In this document: positions 20,240 to 30,304 of the stretch, one piece after another
How the letters are laid out: every line of letters begins with the position of its first letter
Numbering within the stretch: position 1 is the first letter of the stretch
Assembly (NCBI GenBank): GCA_012845835.1
Contig: JABAKD010000019.1
Coordinates: 13,471,344-13,535,343, forward strand
Source: Undaria pinnatifida
Lineage: Eukaryota; Sar; Phaeophyceae; Laminariales; Alariaceae
Length of the DNA stretch: 64,000 nt
Direction of reading: 5' to 3'
Made by a program: the position numbers and the translations under genes
Notes under the pieces: generated by a model
Databases searched by the model: none
Seen by the model: only the letters and a program-made list of their open reading frames with translations
Told to the model about the DNA's origin: nothing

Positions 20240-20708
20240 TCAAATGACTTGGTGGTTTGCGTGGAGGTTCCGGTTTTCTCGCCAGAGGACCAACGCCCGA
20301 ATGGGTAGGGTGGACCGTAACTGGACCAAGTCCGGCGGAAGGCTATCTCCCATGGCCAGGGGTTTTGTTAGTGGGTGAGCTTGCGCAAGTCCCACACTAC
20401 CCGGAAAGATGACATTCCGGGTGGCTATCTCCACCGAACCTGACCCTCAGGGGACAGGCCGGGTCGACATACACACGCATCCGTATACAACGGCAGCTTG
20501 CGCTGCCGGGGTTGTAACGAGGACCAATGATAGGGACAGGTTACGCTATACCTACAATGGGACTCGAAGGGTGCGCCAGCTAGCGTTGGGCTGCGAAAGC
20601 AACTGAGTTAAATCGACACACGACGCGTATGAAAATACGCGTAAGTGTGGTGAGCTAAAGCTTTATTTTTCCCCATCTGCCGGAGGATAAAAAAAAAAAA
20701 AAAAAAAA
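20240..20708 (+). mobile_element. Poly-A-ended retroposon candidate with stable hairpins
   Basis: The stretch ends in a 20-base A run (20689-20708). Perfect or near-perfect hairpins precede it: CGGCAGC-TTGC-GCTGCCG (about 20490-20507), CCTGA-CCC-TCAGG, CCGGAA...TTCCGG and CACAC..CGCGTAT-GAAA-ATACGCG..GTGTG close to the tail. GGCTATCTCC occurs twice (20341 and 20422). The poly-A end indicates reverse transcription of an RNA. The element class (LINE 3' end or SINE) was not recognised and no flanking duplication was identified. Confidence 0.4.
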
Positions 20709-21169
20709 TTGCTTAGTGTTGAACACAAGCAGGTCAGATCTTCGATTTTTTGCGCGAAAATTCTACAGATATGCCTTCGAGTGCGTCCAACCGGGTCGTG
20801 CAAAATGTGGCGTAATTTGTTTTTTCACCCCCCCGCTGAGAAAAAAGCCTGAACATTGTTGAAAACATTTAAGGCCAGTTATTGGTCGACATGAGTTTCG
20901 CTCCTAGAGACAGCCCGAGGTCGATACTATTTTTTGGCCATGTCACCCTCTTACACTAGTCATGGGGGTCACTATGATATCAATTATTCACCCCTTGACT
21001 CGATATTTCGAGCGGTATTTATGGGGTAGAGAACTTTTTTTATTATTTACTTGAACCGGCCTGCACATACTAACAAAACAAATTAATGATGTACACCTAG
21101 TACGTTGGCAGCTCGTAGCACCAATTTCCCCACCATTGATCTCCGGGGATACCCCCTCGCCACTAGACC
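20709..21169. other. No gene seen
   Basis: Anonymous sequence. Confidence 0.4.
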
Positions 21170-21440
21170 AGCGTCTAGCAAAATGTCTGTTAATAGTAGT
21201 ACCCATTCACAATATTCTCAAGCGTGCGCGGCCGAAACCAATATATGTTGAGCTGGCGATAGTCGAACTCACGGCACATCCTGGTTTGGTTATGTGGCAA
21301 TATCCACTATTAATACGTCGCTGAGTCACCGTGAATGTGTAGTCGATATAACACTGTCCACTGGACCACCGAGTCTCTGTGACAGAGGGGTCTAGTGGGT
21401 AAAGGTACTGTGGTGACTGAATGGTCACCTTTAATGCAAA
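21170..21440. repeat. Cluster of tRNA-like A/B-box sequences
   Basis: Minus strand: GGTCTAGTGGCGAGGGGG (about 21155-21172), GGTGGTCCAGTGG (21358-21370) and TAGTGGATATTGCC with GTGAGTTCGACTATC about 45 nt downstream (21258-21312). Plus strand: GGTCTAGTGGGTAAAGG (about 21389). These look like heads of tRNA-derived SINEs. None folds into a convincing cloverleaf by eye. Confidence 0.3.
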
Positions 21441-22451
21441 CGGTACTAGTGACTTCCCGGTTAAGGAGCCCCGCAGTCGACAACCTTTTCGCGGCCAACA
21501 ACCTTTTCGCCCAGAAGTGCCGCATTTATCGTGGCACGTGTCAGGTTCGGGTATATACACTCTGCCTTCCTCCGTTCCCCGAACCGTCACTACTCTACGA
21601 ATCACCCCCCCTGGACGACAGTACAGGTATAAATAGATCAATAGCAGATTTCGGTCCGAAGAATTTGGCTAAATAGGGGGGCTTATCAAAACAATCAAAC
21701 CAGTCGCCCGTCGTTGGAACAAGACTTATCTAAAAACAACATTTCTCGAGATATACCTGATAATGCTACTACTGTACTATAGTATCTAAACCACGGGGTT
21801 GCTAACCCGGTAGGACTTAAATTTCTCTCAAAGTTGCGTTTTCGTTCGGGGGGGGGGGGGGGCAGATACAGAGCCCCTCGAAAGAGGAAAAGTCCGGACA
21901 AAACAGGTGCAGCGCTGCTACACCATGCCTCAGTCGACGGTATACACCTAGCATGCCAGCATAGACACGGGCAGGCACCAAGCGGTCCGTCTATCAAGGT
22001 TGGCTATCGCGAGGAATCCATCCGTCGAGGAGGATTGTCCCCTGTCCGTTGAAAGTACGAACAACGACAACCAATCCACGCAAATTCAAACACAGGCTGG
22101 TGACAACAGAAAGACGCCATGCAACATTGGAGGCGGCGCAAGCACGTATGTACGTATGAACACGTACGCAAGCACATGTCTGGTACTACGCTGTCGTTGG
22201 GCGAGATGTGGATAGTATCCTGCACCGCACTACAACTCACCGTGGGAAAGTTAAGCGAGGTGTCCGTCCTCTATTACTTTGAGCTCACGAGAAAGGCCGT
22301 TTTAAAAGAGGGCTACTCTACCGATAAGGCCTGACACATGCATCCCTCAGATCGTAGCCTCTCTGTGTGCGTAAGGTATACTAGACGGTTGCGATCTCCA
22401 ACTTCTCCACCCCCCCCCTCCCACACACCGGTAAACCATATACCAGGTAAC
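21441..22451. other. No gene recognised; G18 run
   Basis: A run of about 15-18 G lies near 21849-21862. Frames of 71-144 codons on both strands overlap, with no motif. Confidence 0.4.
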
Positions 22452-22705
22452 GAGTCATCCCACGGTAGGGGTTGCACGTTTTGCGCGAAAAAAATCCCTA
22501 GGCGCGATTGAGTTCCGCATGTGAGGAACTGCCGGTCAATGAAGTAATTTCACGAGTACATTATATTTTGGACTAAGGCATAGAAGCTTTATCGGGTATT
22601 GCGAACGAATGCATTGGAAGTCATTTTGGGGGTGAGGTATTAAGTTCCTCATGTATGTGAGGAGCTTAGGGACGTTCTGCTGCAACCCTATCGTGGAATG
22701 GCTCT
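22452..22705. mobile_element. MITE-C, full-length copy
   Basis: The ends are GAGTCATCCCACGGTAGGGG and TGCAACCCTATCGTGGAATG. The inner palindromes are GTTCCGCATGTGAGGAAC on the left and AGTTCCTCATGTATGTGAGG on the right. Confidence 0.8.
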
Positions 22706-23097
22706 AACACGTTAAGAAAGCTATAGCTGACGCATGTTTTCCCCCTCAAAGCGAGTTGTAGCGTTTACGTATGCAGAACGGTTGCCTCTAGGGGGTGAAC
22801 GCCTTTCTTTGTAGAAATGACCCTGTAGATCCTGGTACTCGCTACTGCCGGGGCCGGAGATTGCACAGAAAACTAACGCGCTCGTCGGGTCGCTTGTTGG
22901 GTCGACGCGGTGGTCTAGCGCTACGCGCGTGGCGAATTGCCCATGCGTGTAGGTTGCGGTTTCTTTTTCATTTTTCGCGCGCAAACCACAAAAATGCTGC
23001 CGCAAACAATACCGTTAGTAGGAACCAAAGAACGCGACATCCTGAGAAAATAATAAGGGACCAAGGACCAACCAACCGACCGAGGTATACATGCTTT
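22706..23097. other. No gene seen
   Basis: Anonymous sequence; overlapping frames of about 95-103 codons on both strands. Confidence 0.4.
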
Positions 23098-23480
23098 GAC
23101 CCGTGACGTTTCGACTTTGACCCGTGACGTTTCGACTTTGACCCGTGACGTTTCGACTTTGACCCGTGAGAAATGTTACGGGTCAAGTCGACCTGACCCG
23201 CATTGAAACCCGCACCTCGCGGGTCACCCGGATTATGGCGGGTCGGGTCGGGTCGGGTCGGGTCGGGTCGGGTCGGGTCGGGTCGGGTCGGGTCAACAGG
23301 ATTTCAAAATCTCGCGGGTCGGGTCGGGTCGGTTCAGGAGGTTTTTAATGTCTCACGGGTCGGGTCGGGTCATGTAAAGACGTCACGAAATTCTGACGGG
23401 TCTGGTCGGATCAGCTGACCCGAACCGACGAGACTGACCCGACCCGACCCGACCCGACCCGACCCGACCCGCGAGATTTG
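23098..23480. repeat. GGGTC pentanucleotide array that switches strand
   Basis: Three copies of a 21-bp unit (TTTGACCCGTGACGTTTCGA plus C) lie at 23095-23170. They are followed by about 12 GGGTC units (23236-23294), two shorter GGGTC blocks, and then GACCC units on the same strand from about 23428 to 23471. The switch lies near GATCAGCTGACC (about 23409). Units on both strands are bordered by TCTCGCGGGTC or GACCCGCGAGA. Open frames of repeated Val-Gly-Ser or Gly-Arg codons are products of the repeat. Confidence 0.85.
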
Positions 23481-23520
23481 ACTTGACCCGTGAAAAGCCC
23501 TGCTGGGAATTTTGTGCATG

Positions 23521-23527
23521 CTGTTGC

Positions 23528-23558
<31 letters not shown>

Positions 23559-23574
23559 GGTGGTGGTGGTGGTC
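23521..23574 (+). repeat. TGT then GGT trinucleotide repeat
   Basis: About six TGT-type units are followed by about ten GGT units. Confidence 0.9.
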
Positions 23575-23651
23575 AATACTGATACTCACAATTATACTTT
23601 TTAAGACTACCAGCTGAAACCGACTACGAAGGCCGCATGCCACCTGTTATA

Positions 23652-24145
23652 AACCTGGTTTGATGTAAAGGAAAGGAACACCACTCAGCGATCATGTACT
23701 ACACGCTAGGGCATGTTTTTATGAGCACCACTAGCAACAGCACCAGACGTGGACCGACATGTACAGGAGCACATTATCTTCGACGACTCAAGGGATGGGG
23801 GGGGGCGAAACGGGGCGTATAACCGTACACTAGATAATAATATTGCGAAAAGGAAGTACAGGAAGATATGTTAAAACTGCGGTAGCAACCTATTACGCAG
23901 GACCTTTCGTGCTTACCTGATATCTGCATGATCACCTGGCATTCTCTACCAAACGCAGTAGCATATGCCAACCGAAGTAACGCCCTTGAGCGCGGGCACA
24001 TCAAGCGCTTCTTTCAAAACAATGGCGATTTGCATATCCCTCCCTCGTGCTCAATAGTGGTGACGAAGCATAACCACACCACCTCGCCTGCTGTATTTGT
24101 AATATGTATCTCTTTCTTAGAATTGGCGACCTAAGAGCCCTACAT
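23652..24145 (+). pseudogene. Family-H dispersed repeat, copy 1
   Basis: The copy aligns along about 480 bp with 40808-41280. Over 23985-24130 the plus frame reads ERGHIKRFFQNNG, then CSIVVTKHNHTTSPAVF and a terminal LAT. The other copy reads ERGHINRSFQNSADN, CSIVVTLHDHNISPALF and LAT. Length differences there are three bases each, and many changes are third positions (CAC/CAT, CGC/CGT, TGC/TGT, ACG/ACA). This suggests a coding ancestor, perhaps a transposon protein. No family was recognised. Confidence 0.4.
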
Positions 24146-24796
24146 TGGCACGGAAAAAATCATTGGCGTAAAATCGTACATGAGCTAAGAGTTTCTTGTA
24201 TGTTTTCATTCTCAAGCGGTTTGTTTGTTTCTTCTCATCCAACTGGATTTGCCGATTACTGAAAGATCAGTGTTAGGGTGCGATCCGGAGCTCCACAACT
24301 GAAGTAACCAAAAACCAAAAACATCTCAACCTCAACATGTTGTGTCTACGGCATGTCTCGGCATCTCATTAGACGCCCCAAATGAATGCCATGGCATTCC
24401 ACAATTTGATTTAGAAATGTTTGAGTTGATGCCGCGGGACATGTCGCGACATGCCAATACGATTGCTGCGACGATGTGACGCGACATGTGGTGACGTTCC
24501 ATGGTATGTCACGCTACGTTTTCCAACGTGGAACGTCCTTCCGCTTACCCCCGGCTGTCGCAGGAAAGAAGCCGCAGAATATCGCACGGGACTTTCAACT
24601 TCCAATGTTTTTCGACAAAGCCATCCAGTAGTGAACAAAATTTCATGTTTGTAAACAACTGTCCTCACGACGAGATTACTATTTGTCTCCAGCATCAAGG
24701 GTAACAGGGGGCGCTTATTCCGATATTGGCTGGCCGAGGCCGTAACTATCATATACTTGCGCACCACCAGTCGCGTTTACCGTAATGATGACACAT
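24146..24796. other. No gene recognised
   Basis: Short CATGTCGCGACATG-type palindromic words recur around 24350-24520. A minus frame of 118 codons (24411-24767) has no motif. Confidence 0.35.
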
Positions 24797-24869
24797 ATGG
24801 CCTTGACTAGGTAACGACACACAATGAAGGTGATGGCCCTGGCTAGGTGACGACACACAGGGAGGATCT
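24797..24869 (+). repeat. Two-copy 36-bp tandem repeat
   Basis: GGCCTTGACTAGGTAACGAC and GGCCCTGGCTAGGTGACGAC head two adjacent units. Confidence 0.6.
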
Positions 24870-25164
24870 AGCGCTTGACAATGATCGTTGCGGGTTGCTT
24901 AACCACAACAAGACATGCGCGTTACGAGAGGGTGATGGAATTGCAACAGCGGTATTCAACAATTTGTTTGCCTCGGCTACGTTGGTGTTTTTGTTGTGCA
25001 GCATTTTGTTCTTCACACCATGTTTTGGCCGTTACTCACGCGTGCTTAGAGTCTCGGTATACCGAGCGTACTGGACGATTCTTGGGCACCAGGGTGTGTG
25101 TGGTTTGGAGTAGTGCTGCCTGGAGCCAAATATCCCAGGGATGACGTCACAATGTGGTGGAATC

Positions 25165-25655
25165 GAGTTCATATCGTGCCAAACGTACCGAAGTGTCCGG
25201 TACCGGGTTGATGTTGTGCCGAACTTACCGAAGTGTCCGGTACCGATATCGATGTTGTACCGATACGATACCGGTACCGGTTCCGGCACACACGTGTGCA
25301 TACCGATACCGCCGGTACCGGTATTGCTGTCGTACCGAACTTACCGAAGTGTTCGGTGCCGGTATTGGTGTACCGAACGTACAGAAGTCCTGTACCGGTA
25401 TTGATGTCGTACCGAACTTACCGAAGTGTCCGGTATCGGTATTGACAACGTATCGAACTTGTTGAAATGTCCGGTACCGGTATTGTCCTTGTACCGAACT
25501 TACCAAAGTGTCCGGTACCGGTACAATTGTCTGTATCGGCGCCGGTACCGGTCCTGATGTCGTACGGAATTTACCGAAGTTTCCAGTACCGGTATTGATG
25601 TTGTACGGAACTTACCGAAGTGTCCGGTACCAGTGATACCGGCGGTACACCTCGG
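25165..25655 (+). repeat. 41-bp minisatellite, block 1
   Basis: The unit is GTACCGAACTTACCGAAGTG, TCCGGTACCGGTATTGATGT and C (41 bp), in about eleven diverged copies, some with insertions. GGTACCGG and TACCGGTA make each unit self-complementary. Flanking words such as CTGCCTGGAGCCAAA (25110) recur before block 3 (39126). The array with its flank was therefore duplicated. Overlapping Arg/Tyr/Thr-rich frames are repeat products. Confidence 0.85.
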
Positions 25656-25726
25656 TATATACCGCGCCAACACACCCTTGGCACTTTTTCTCACGGTCGC
25701 TCCTCGGGCATATGAATGGGTGTATC

Positions 25727-26652
25727 GTTTTATCACGTAGTGTATTAGCAGCAGGGACTGCTTTCGCTGGCAAACCGTCCACCTCGATAAGACTCAAACG
25801 CATATCAGTAGCCCTTCCCCATACAAGTCGACGAATAGTCACCAGGGAAATATATCGTTAGGTTATCTCCCAAAGCAAGCTTATGCAGCAAAATGTCGTC
25901 AATACCTACCTGCGAAATACCTGTGTACCCCTTTGCACTGTCGAGCTTATCGAGACATTTGCACACATGCTAACGCACTACACAATTTTTTAATTTGCCA
26001 GCTACTGTCGTGGGTGAAAAAGCAGTCCCAAACGTCTCAATCTCAGGTGCAGAATTTGTTCCCCACAAGAAAGAGACAGAAACTACGGCGTAGGAAAAAT
26101 CCAACAACAGAGAAAATCTGTTTAGAAAAGCTTCTAACGAAATCAAGAACACCGTCTTCACACAAAATCCCACCACCCAAAACCACCGTTTTATCACGTA
26201 TCGTATTAGCGGCAGCGACTGCTTCCGCTGGCAAACCGTCCACCATAAGAAGATTCAAACGCATATCGATAGCTCTTCCCCACACAATTCGACGAATAGT
26301 CATCAGGAAAATACATCGTTAGGTTATCTCTCAAAGCAAGCTTATGCAGTGAAATGTCGTCAATACCACCTGTGCAATACCTGTGTACTTTTACACTTTC
26401 GACTTTTTCGAGGCATTTGCACACATGTTAATGCACTACCCAATTTTTGAATTTGCCAGCTACTGTCGTGGGTAAAACGGCAATGCCATAATAAGTCTCA
26501 ATCTCATGTGCAGAATATGTTCCCTAAAAGAGACAAAAACTACGGCGTAGGAAAAATCCAACAACAGAGAACATCTGTTTAGTTAGTCAAAGCTTCTAAT
26601 AACAAAGTCAAGAATACCGTCTTCACATAAAAATCCTCCACCCGAAACCACC
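25727..26652 (-). repeat. 461-bp direct tandem duplication
   Basis: Unit 1 starts GTTTTATCACGTAGTGTATT at 25727 and unit 2 starts GTTTTATCACGTATCGTATT at 26188. Identity is high along the whole unit, with small indels. The unit includes a minus-strand coding-like segment (separate entry). Both units keep the same order, so this is a simple head-to-tail duplication. Confidence 0.85.
26043..26303 (-). CDS. Frame-conserved segment in the tandem duplication
   Basis: The minus frame starts MTIRRIVWGRAIDMRLNLLM, continues VDGLPAEAVAAANTIRDK and then GGGILCEDGVLDFV. Unit 1 (about 25700-25842) reads the same frame without frameshift (RRLVWGRATDMRLSLIEVDG). The GGGxLCEDGxLDFV part recurs at the end of the 242-codon frame in unit 2. 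A third copy at 27835-27925 keeps DVRLTLLEF and LPAEAVAGANIF. Shared frame, in-frame indels and partly synonymous changes suggest exons of a small gene family. A start codon is visible here but is not conserved in unit 1 (GTG). The function is unknown. Confidence 0.35.
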   Translation of the reverse strand: MTIRRIVWGRAIDMRLNLLMVDGLPAEAVAAANTIRDKTVVLGGGILCEDGVLDFVRSFSKQIFSVVGFFLRRSFCLFLVGNKFCT

Positions 26653-27311
26653 GCCCCCCCTGCTGTGTGCTCTGTAGGAAGGAACAAAAACAACAGCTCG
26701 TTTCTGATAGAAGAACAACTCAAATCGAACTCTTGCAGACTATCTGCGGAATACGTACCATGAACGAATGAAATCGAAGAAACGCGTCCGTATGTATGCA
26801 AGGGTTTGAATATATAATCGGCACGTCGCTCTTCTGATTCACGTGGAAAATCCCAGAATTCCTGTTTCCCACACCACCTTTGCTTAGACAAAAGCGTATC
26901 GCGTGTTTGAATTCTAGACGAAACGATGCAGAGGGCAAAATAACCCATCACAACCCTCCACCAAACGTAGAACTCCGACCTGTTGCGTTCTGTGCATAGT
27001 TCGCATCCAAGTATAGTTTTCCTGTCATCACTCAGCGCCTCCACGGCAGGCGCGTGCTGCCGCTGTTGCGACCCACCCTGTCGTATTCTACCCCTGCGCT
27101 CAACCTCGCCCGCATCCATACCATCTGTTCGTCGGAGCTCCGGTGTACGTAAGCTAGATTTCGCTTGCTCTCCCCTTAACAAACCATAGTCTCGCCCACC
27201 GAAGCTTTGTTTCAGTGGCGCTGCGCGGTAGATCGCGGATACTATTGGGGCAAATGTCCCAGAGCTCAAATTAGGCATTAACCATCGCCAAACCCTTTCC
27301 TGAGATGCCAT
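26583..27311 (-). CDS. 242-codon open frame, unassigned
   Basis: This is the longest uninterrupted frame in the window. It starts MASQERVWRWLMPNLSSG and ends in GGGFLCEDGILDFVIRSFD, which matches the frame in the neighbouring duplication unit with four synonymous changes and one 3-nt indel. The first part has Arg- and Gln-rich stretches and no recognised domain. The 3' end looks like conserved coding sequence. The rest could be coding, or several exons plus introns that happen to stay open. Confidence 0.35.
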   Translation of the reverse strand: MASQERVWRWLMPNLSSGTFAPIVSAIYRAAPLKQSFGGRDYGLLRGEQAKSSLRTPELRRTDGMDAGEVERRGRIRQGGSQQRQHAPAVEALSDDRKTILGCELCTERNRSEFYVWWRVVMGYFALCIVSSRIQTRDTLLSKQRWCGKQEFWDFPRESEERRADYIFKPLHTYGRVSSISFVHGTYSADSLQEFDLSCSSIRNELLFLFLPTEHTAGGAVVSGGGFLCEDGILDFVIRSFD

Positions 27312-27834
27312 AGTAGCTCTAGCTCTGGCATGGTAAATTCACCCCTCTTGCTCTCCTATGCGAAAACTGCAAAACTGCAATCACTTCCACCCATGCGGCA
27401 GCTCATCAGCAGTGCCGGGTCGGTAGAGGTGGTATTAATCAACAAGTGCTTTCATTCCAACTTGAGCTGCGTCCAACGCTGTCCATACACCATCCAAACC
27501 ACCCGTAAACCACCACTGTCGCGGTACTGCCTTCTCCTAGCACAGCAAAAACCACCAGCGACTCCAGACCGGGTCGAGTCGTTTAATCGTGACCGTGTTA
27601 CTGATCGCTGTCGAACGCATGCACTAAGTACAAGACTGGACATACTATGATTGCCGAAGAACGCTGCAGACCATAACGTACCTGCTACCGGAGGCAAGGC
27701 TGCCCACGTAAAGAACAATGAGATATTGTGCCAGAACTTCACAAAGCTCCGTATACACTCCCGACTGGGTCCTACGTTTCGCCACCGTCTGCCGTTGGCC
27801 ACATGTACGGGTGGTATCATTATATCGGGCACCC
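27312..27834 (-). other. Unassigned minus-strand open segments
   Basis: Two overlapping minus frames (27452-27832, 126 codons; 27645-27902, 85 codons) have protein-like stretches such as YTELCEVLAQYLIVLYVGSL but no recognised domain. They lie between the 242-codon frame and the third copy of the conserved segment. Confidence 0.2.
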
Positions 27835-28086
27835 GGGTCGAAATATGTTAGCGCCAGCGACTGCCTCCGCCGGCAAGAAATCCACCTCAAACTCAAATTC
27901 AAGAAGAGTCAAACGCACATCAATCATCCTTTTGCATATAATATCAAATCCCAAACATCCATGGAAGAGTGTCTGAAACCGTAGTACCACAAGCATGGGG
28001 CACACGAAAACGATGTTGAACAAAGCAGGAATGCAATACGTTCGTTCAGTTAGTTTACGTAACGACATCACAACCCACTGGTGCAT
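27835..28086 (-). CDS. Third copy of the conserved DxRLxLL..LPAEAVA segment
   Basis: The minus frame of 88 codons ends with RMIDVRLTLLEFEFEVDFLP and AEAVAGANIF. Against 26043-26303 it has a 9-nt (in-frame) insertion. In the PAEAVA stretch the base differences are third-position only (CCA/CCG, GAA/GAG). The upstream two thirds (MHQWVVMSLRKLTERTYCIP...) are not shared. Confidence 0.4.
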
Positions 28087-28143
28087 TCTTGACTCGGGCT
28101 TTTAGAAGAGTGTGGCTCCGGTTTTCCTTTTTTTTATCAGAGA

Positions 28144-28426
28144 TGAAGGCTACAGCCGGAGGGGTACCCCCTATCTTCACGACCAGGTCTGAGTCTTCAG
28201 CAGTTAGTTGCAGTTGCACGAGTAACTCTGTACCTCACTGACAAAATGTTGTTGAGCGATTTGTTTGGCACAGCGTAACTAACTATAATCTACTGTACTG
28301 GGGATTCATATCGAACAAATGAAACAGCACGAAAGCCTATGAGCTCATGGAACAGGGGGTCACTCGCGCGAGTATCTCCGAGCTACCGCAAAAAGGTTCC
28401 CAGAGGGACCTCTTCGTTGGCTCCAA
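28144..28426. mobile_element. MITE-A, full-length copy
   Basis: The ends are TGAAGGCTACAGCCGGAGGG and GACCTCTTCGTTGGCTCCAA, both diverged. The right palindrome is GGTCACTCGCGCGAGTATC and the left one is GTTGCAGTTGCACGAGTAAC. Confidence 0.6.
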
Positions 28427-28487
28427 GCGGGGATTTCAAGTCATTGTATTATGTCTCCCAACCACAAAGTAGAGGCAAGTCAAGCTG

Positions 28488-28687
28488 AGAACTCGTACGT
28501 GAGACCTCTGCGAAGAGAACTCGTGCGTAAGACATCCGAGAAGAGTGAGCTCCCGAGCGAGAGCGCACAGCAGTCTACCATTAAGAACGCCAACTAGCTA
28601 CTACTAGGTACCCAAAAATCGTCCAATGCCCCGAAACGGTACGAAACTGATAAGTAACCGTCATACTGAAAATCCCAAATCAACATC
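28488..28687 (+). repeat. Direct repeat of about 190 bp, copy 1
   Basis: The copy contains GAGACCTCTGCGAAGAGAAC, GAGCTCCCGAGCGAGAGCGC, ACTACTAGGTACCC and TGAAAATCCCAAATCAACA. It matches 30112-30304 plus 30703-30717. Two copies 1.6 kb apart in the same orientation could be LTRs of a small element or a plain duplication. No TG...CA ends or primer site were recognised. Confidence 0.65.
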
Positions 28688-30111
28688 CTCCCGGATTCTT
28701 CACAAGACAGTGACGAATCAACAATTGACTCAATTCCATCACCTAAAACAACAAAAAATGACAAGACGAAATTCACCGCCATGAACGAAAACCTCTCCCA
28801 TACTCCCACGTACGACCATTCATTGTAATCACAAGTAGAGATTACAACAGCTGCGCCATCAGGGCGAAAACTAATGCGACAGATAAAATACCAGAGATCG
28901 CAAGGTTACCCGGCCAAACGGTCTCCCGTTCGTTGTCCCCTACTACCGCCATAGATACGCAGATCATACCAATAAAACAATATGGCATAAATTCTTGTCC
29001 GCAAACACAGAATTTATCTGATGCGAAAATTAGCCTACGCCCTCTCCCCGATACAAAGAGTATCTGACCATCCACAAGCCACCCCGGTTTTCATTGCAAA
29101 ACAACCTGCTCGTGAAATAATCAAATTCTCAAAAAATATCCTTAGAATTCCCAAACAAGATTGCAACCAGCCATCAAGTTCGGAAGGTCAACGGTTGTAC
29201 TTCAATGACTAGTTGTGGCTTTGCATCTCCTCTCTCAATTGAGAAAAGTATGTCCTGTACTGTACGGTCACAAGGATGCCCCATCCCATCTCATCAACAC
29301 ACGTAGGCAACCACAAGCAAGAGATACAAGTAAGACTTATTAGCCAATGCCACCAATCCTCGCCAATAAATAAGCGTAATTACCCAAAAATTTGGTCATC
29401 CGCAAACAATCACAAAACGAAAATTCTCGCCTTGTGGCTTTTGTTTGCTACATCTCCAAATCATCGAATAAAGAAACAACAAAAATGCCGCCGCTGTCGA
29501 TACGAACAGCTTATGCCCCCTCAGCTACGCAAACTATTGGACCATCGCAAAAGCATTTCGTGTTTCACTCCTCCTTTGTGAACAAGCATTCGCAATGATA
29601 CCGTTGGTAAAACAACCCATCAATCTTGAATATGCATACTTCTATTGTGCAATCAGTACTACTGCCAAAACAGAAGATCCCCGCAAAATTCAATACAATC
29701 AGTACCACCATCAATACCATACATCAGCGGTACACCTCTGCATTTGGTGCACCTACGTACCCTTTTCTCCAAATCGTTATTGTATGTATATCAGCTCCAC
29801 CAGTTCCCTTCTGGTCCTGCCTATACCGGAAAAACACTACAAGCATTTCGAAATAACAAGGAATGTTTTATTTGAACATGAACAACTTCAAAACTACCTG
29901 GCGAAAAGGGCTACGTGTACCATCCGGAACGAATCATAGATGGTACTATCTGCGGGCCTCCACTCTAACCGCAGATAAACCGCCTATTGTTTAACGGGTC
30001 TCTACTCTTGCCGTAAAAAAAAAAAACGTCATATTATATATTCGACCAAAAGCAATGCTTCGATCAAAAAGTGAATGTATCGTAAAAACAAATTCAGCAC
30101 TTTTTTACCAG
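28688..30111. other. AT-rich, G-poor plus strand between two direct repeats
   Basis: The plus strand is rich in A and C and poor in G for over 1 kb. Frames are short: minus 28842-29075, 77 codons, with a hydrophobic tail; plus 29595-29939, 114 codons. None has a recognised domain. The strand skew sets this block apart from its surroundings. Confidence 0.35.
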
Positions 30112-30304
30112 ACCTGTACTCATGCGTGAGACCTCTAACAAGAGAATTCGTGCGTAAGACCTCTGAGAAGTAAGAGTGAGCTCCCGAGCAAGAGCGCACA
30201 GCAGTCTACCATCAAGAACGCGAACCAGATACTACTAGGTACCCGACGATAGTCCAATATCCCGAAACGGCACGAAACAGAGAGGTAACTGTCATACTGA
30301 AAAT
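30112..30304 (+). repeat. Direct repeat of about 190 bp, copy 2, interrupted
   Basis: It matches copy 1 up to ACTGAAAAT at 30304. The match resumes at 30703 with AAATCCCAAATCAACA. The intervening 398 bp are an inserted element. Confidence 0.65.

Noticed and set aside
20280..20480. HDV-like or hammerhead self-cleaving ribozyme
   Set aside because: Many hairpins are present, but I could not fit the HDV double pseudoknot, and no CTGATGA...GAAA hammerhead core was found.
21258..21370. Functional tRNA gene on the minus strand
   Set aside because: A and B boxes are present, but acceptor and T stems do not pair.
23166..23643. Frames with repeated Arg-Val-Gly-Ser-Gly or His/Gln runs
   Set aside because: Products of the GGGTC and GGT/TGT repeats.
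25141..25736. Several Arg/Tyr/Thr-rich frames
   Set aside because: They follow the 41-bp minisatellite in all frames and on both strands.
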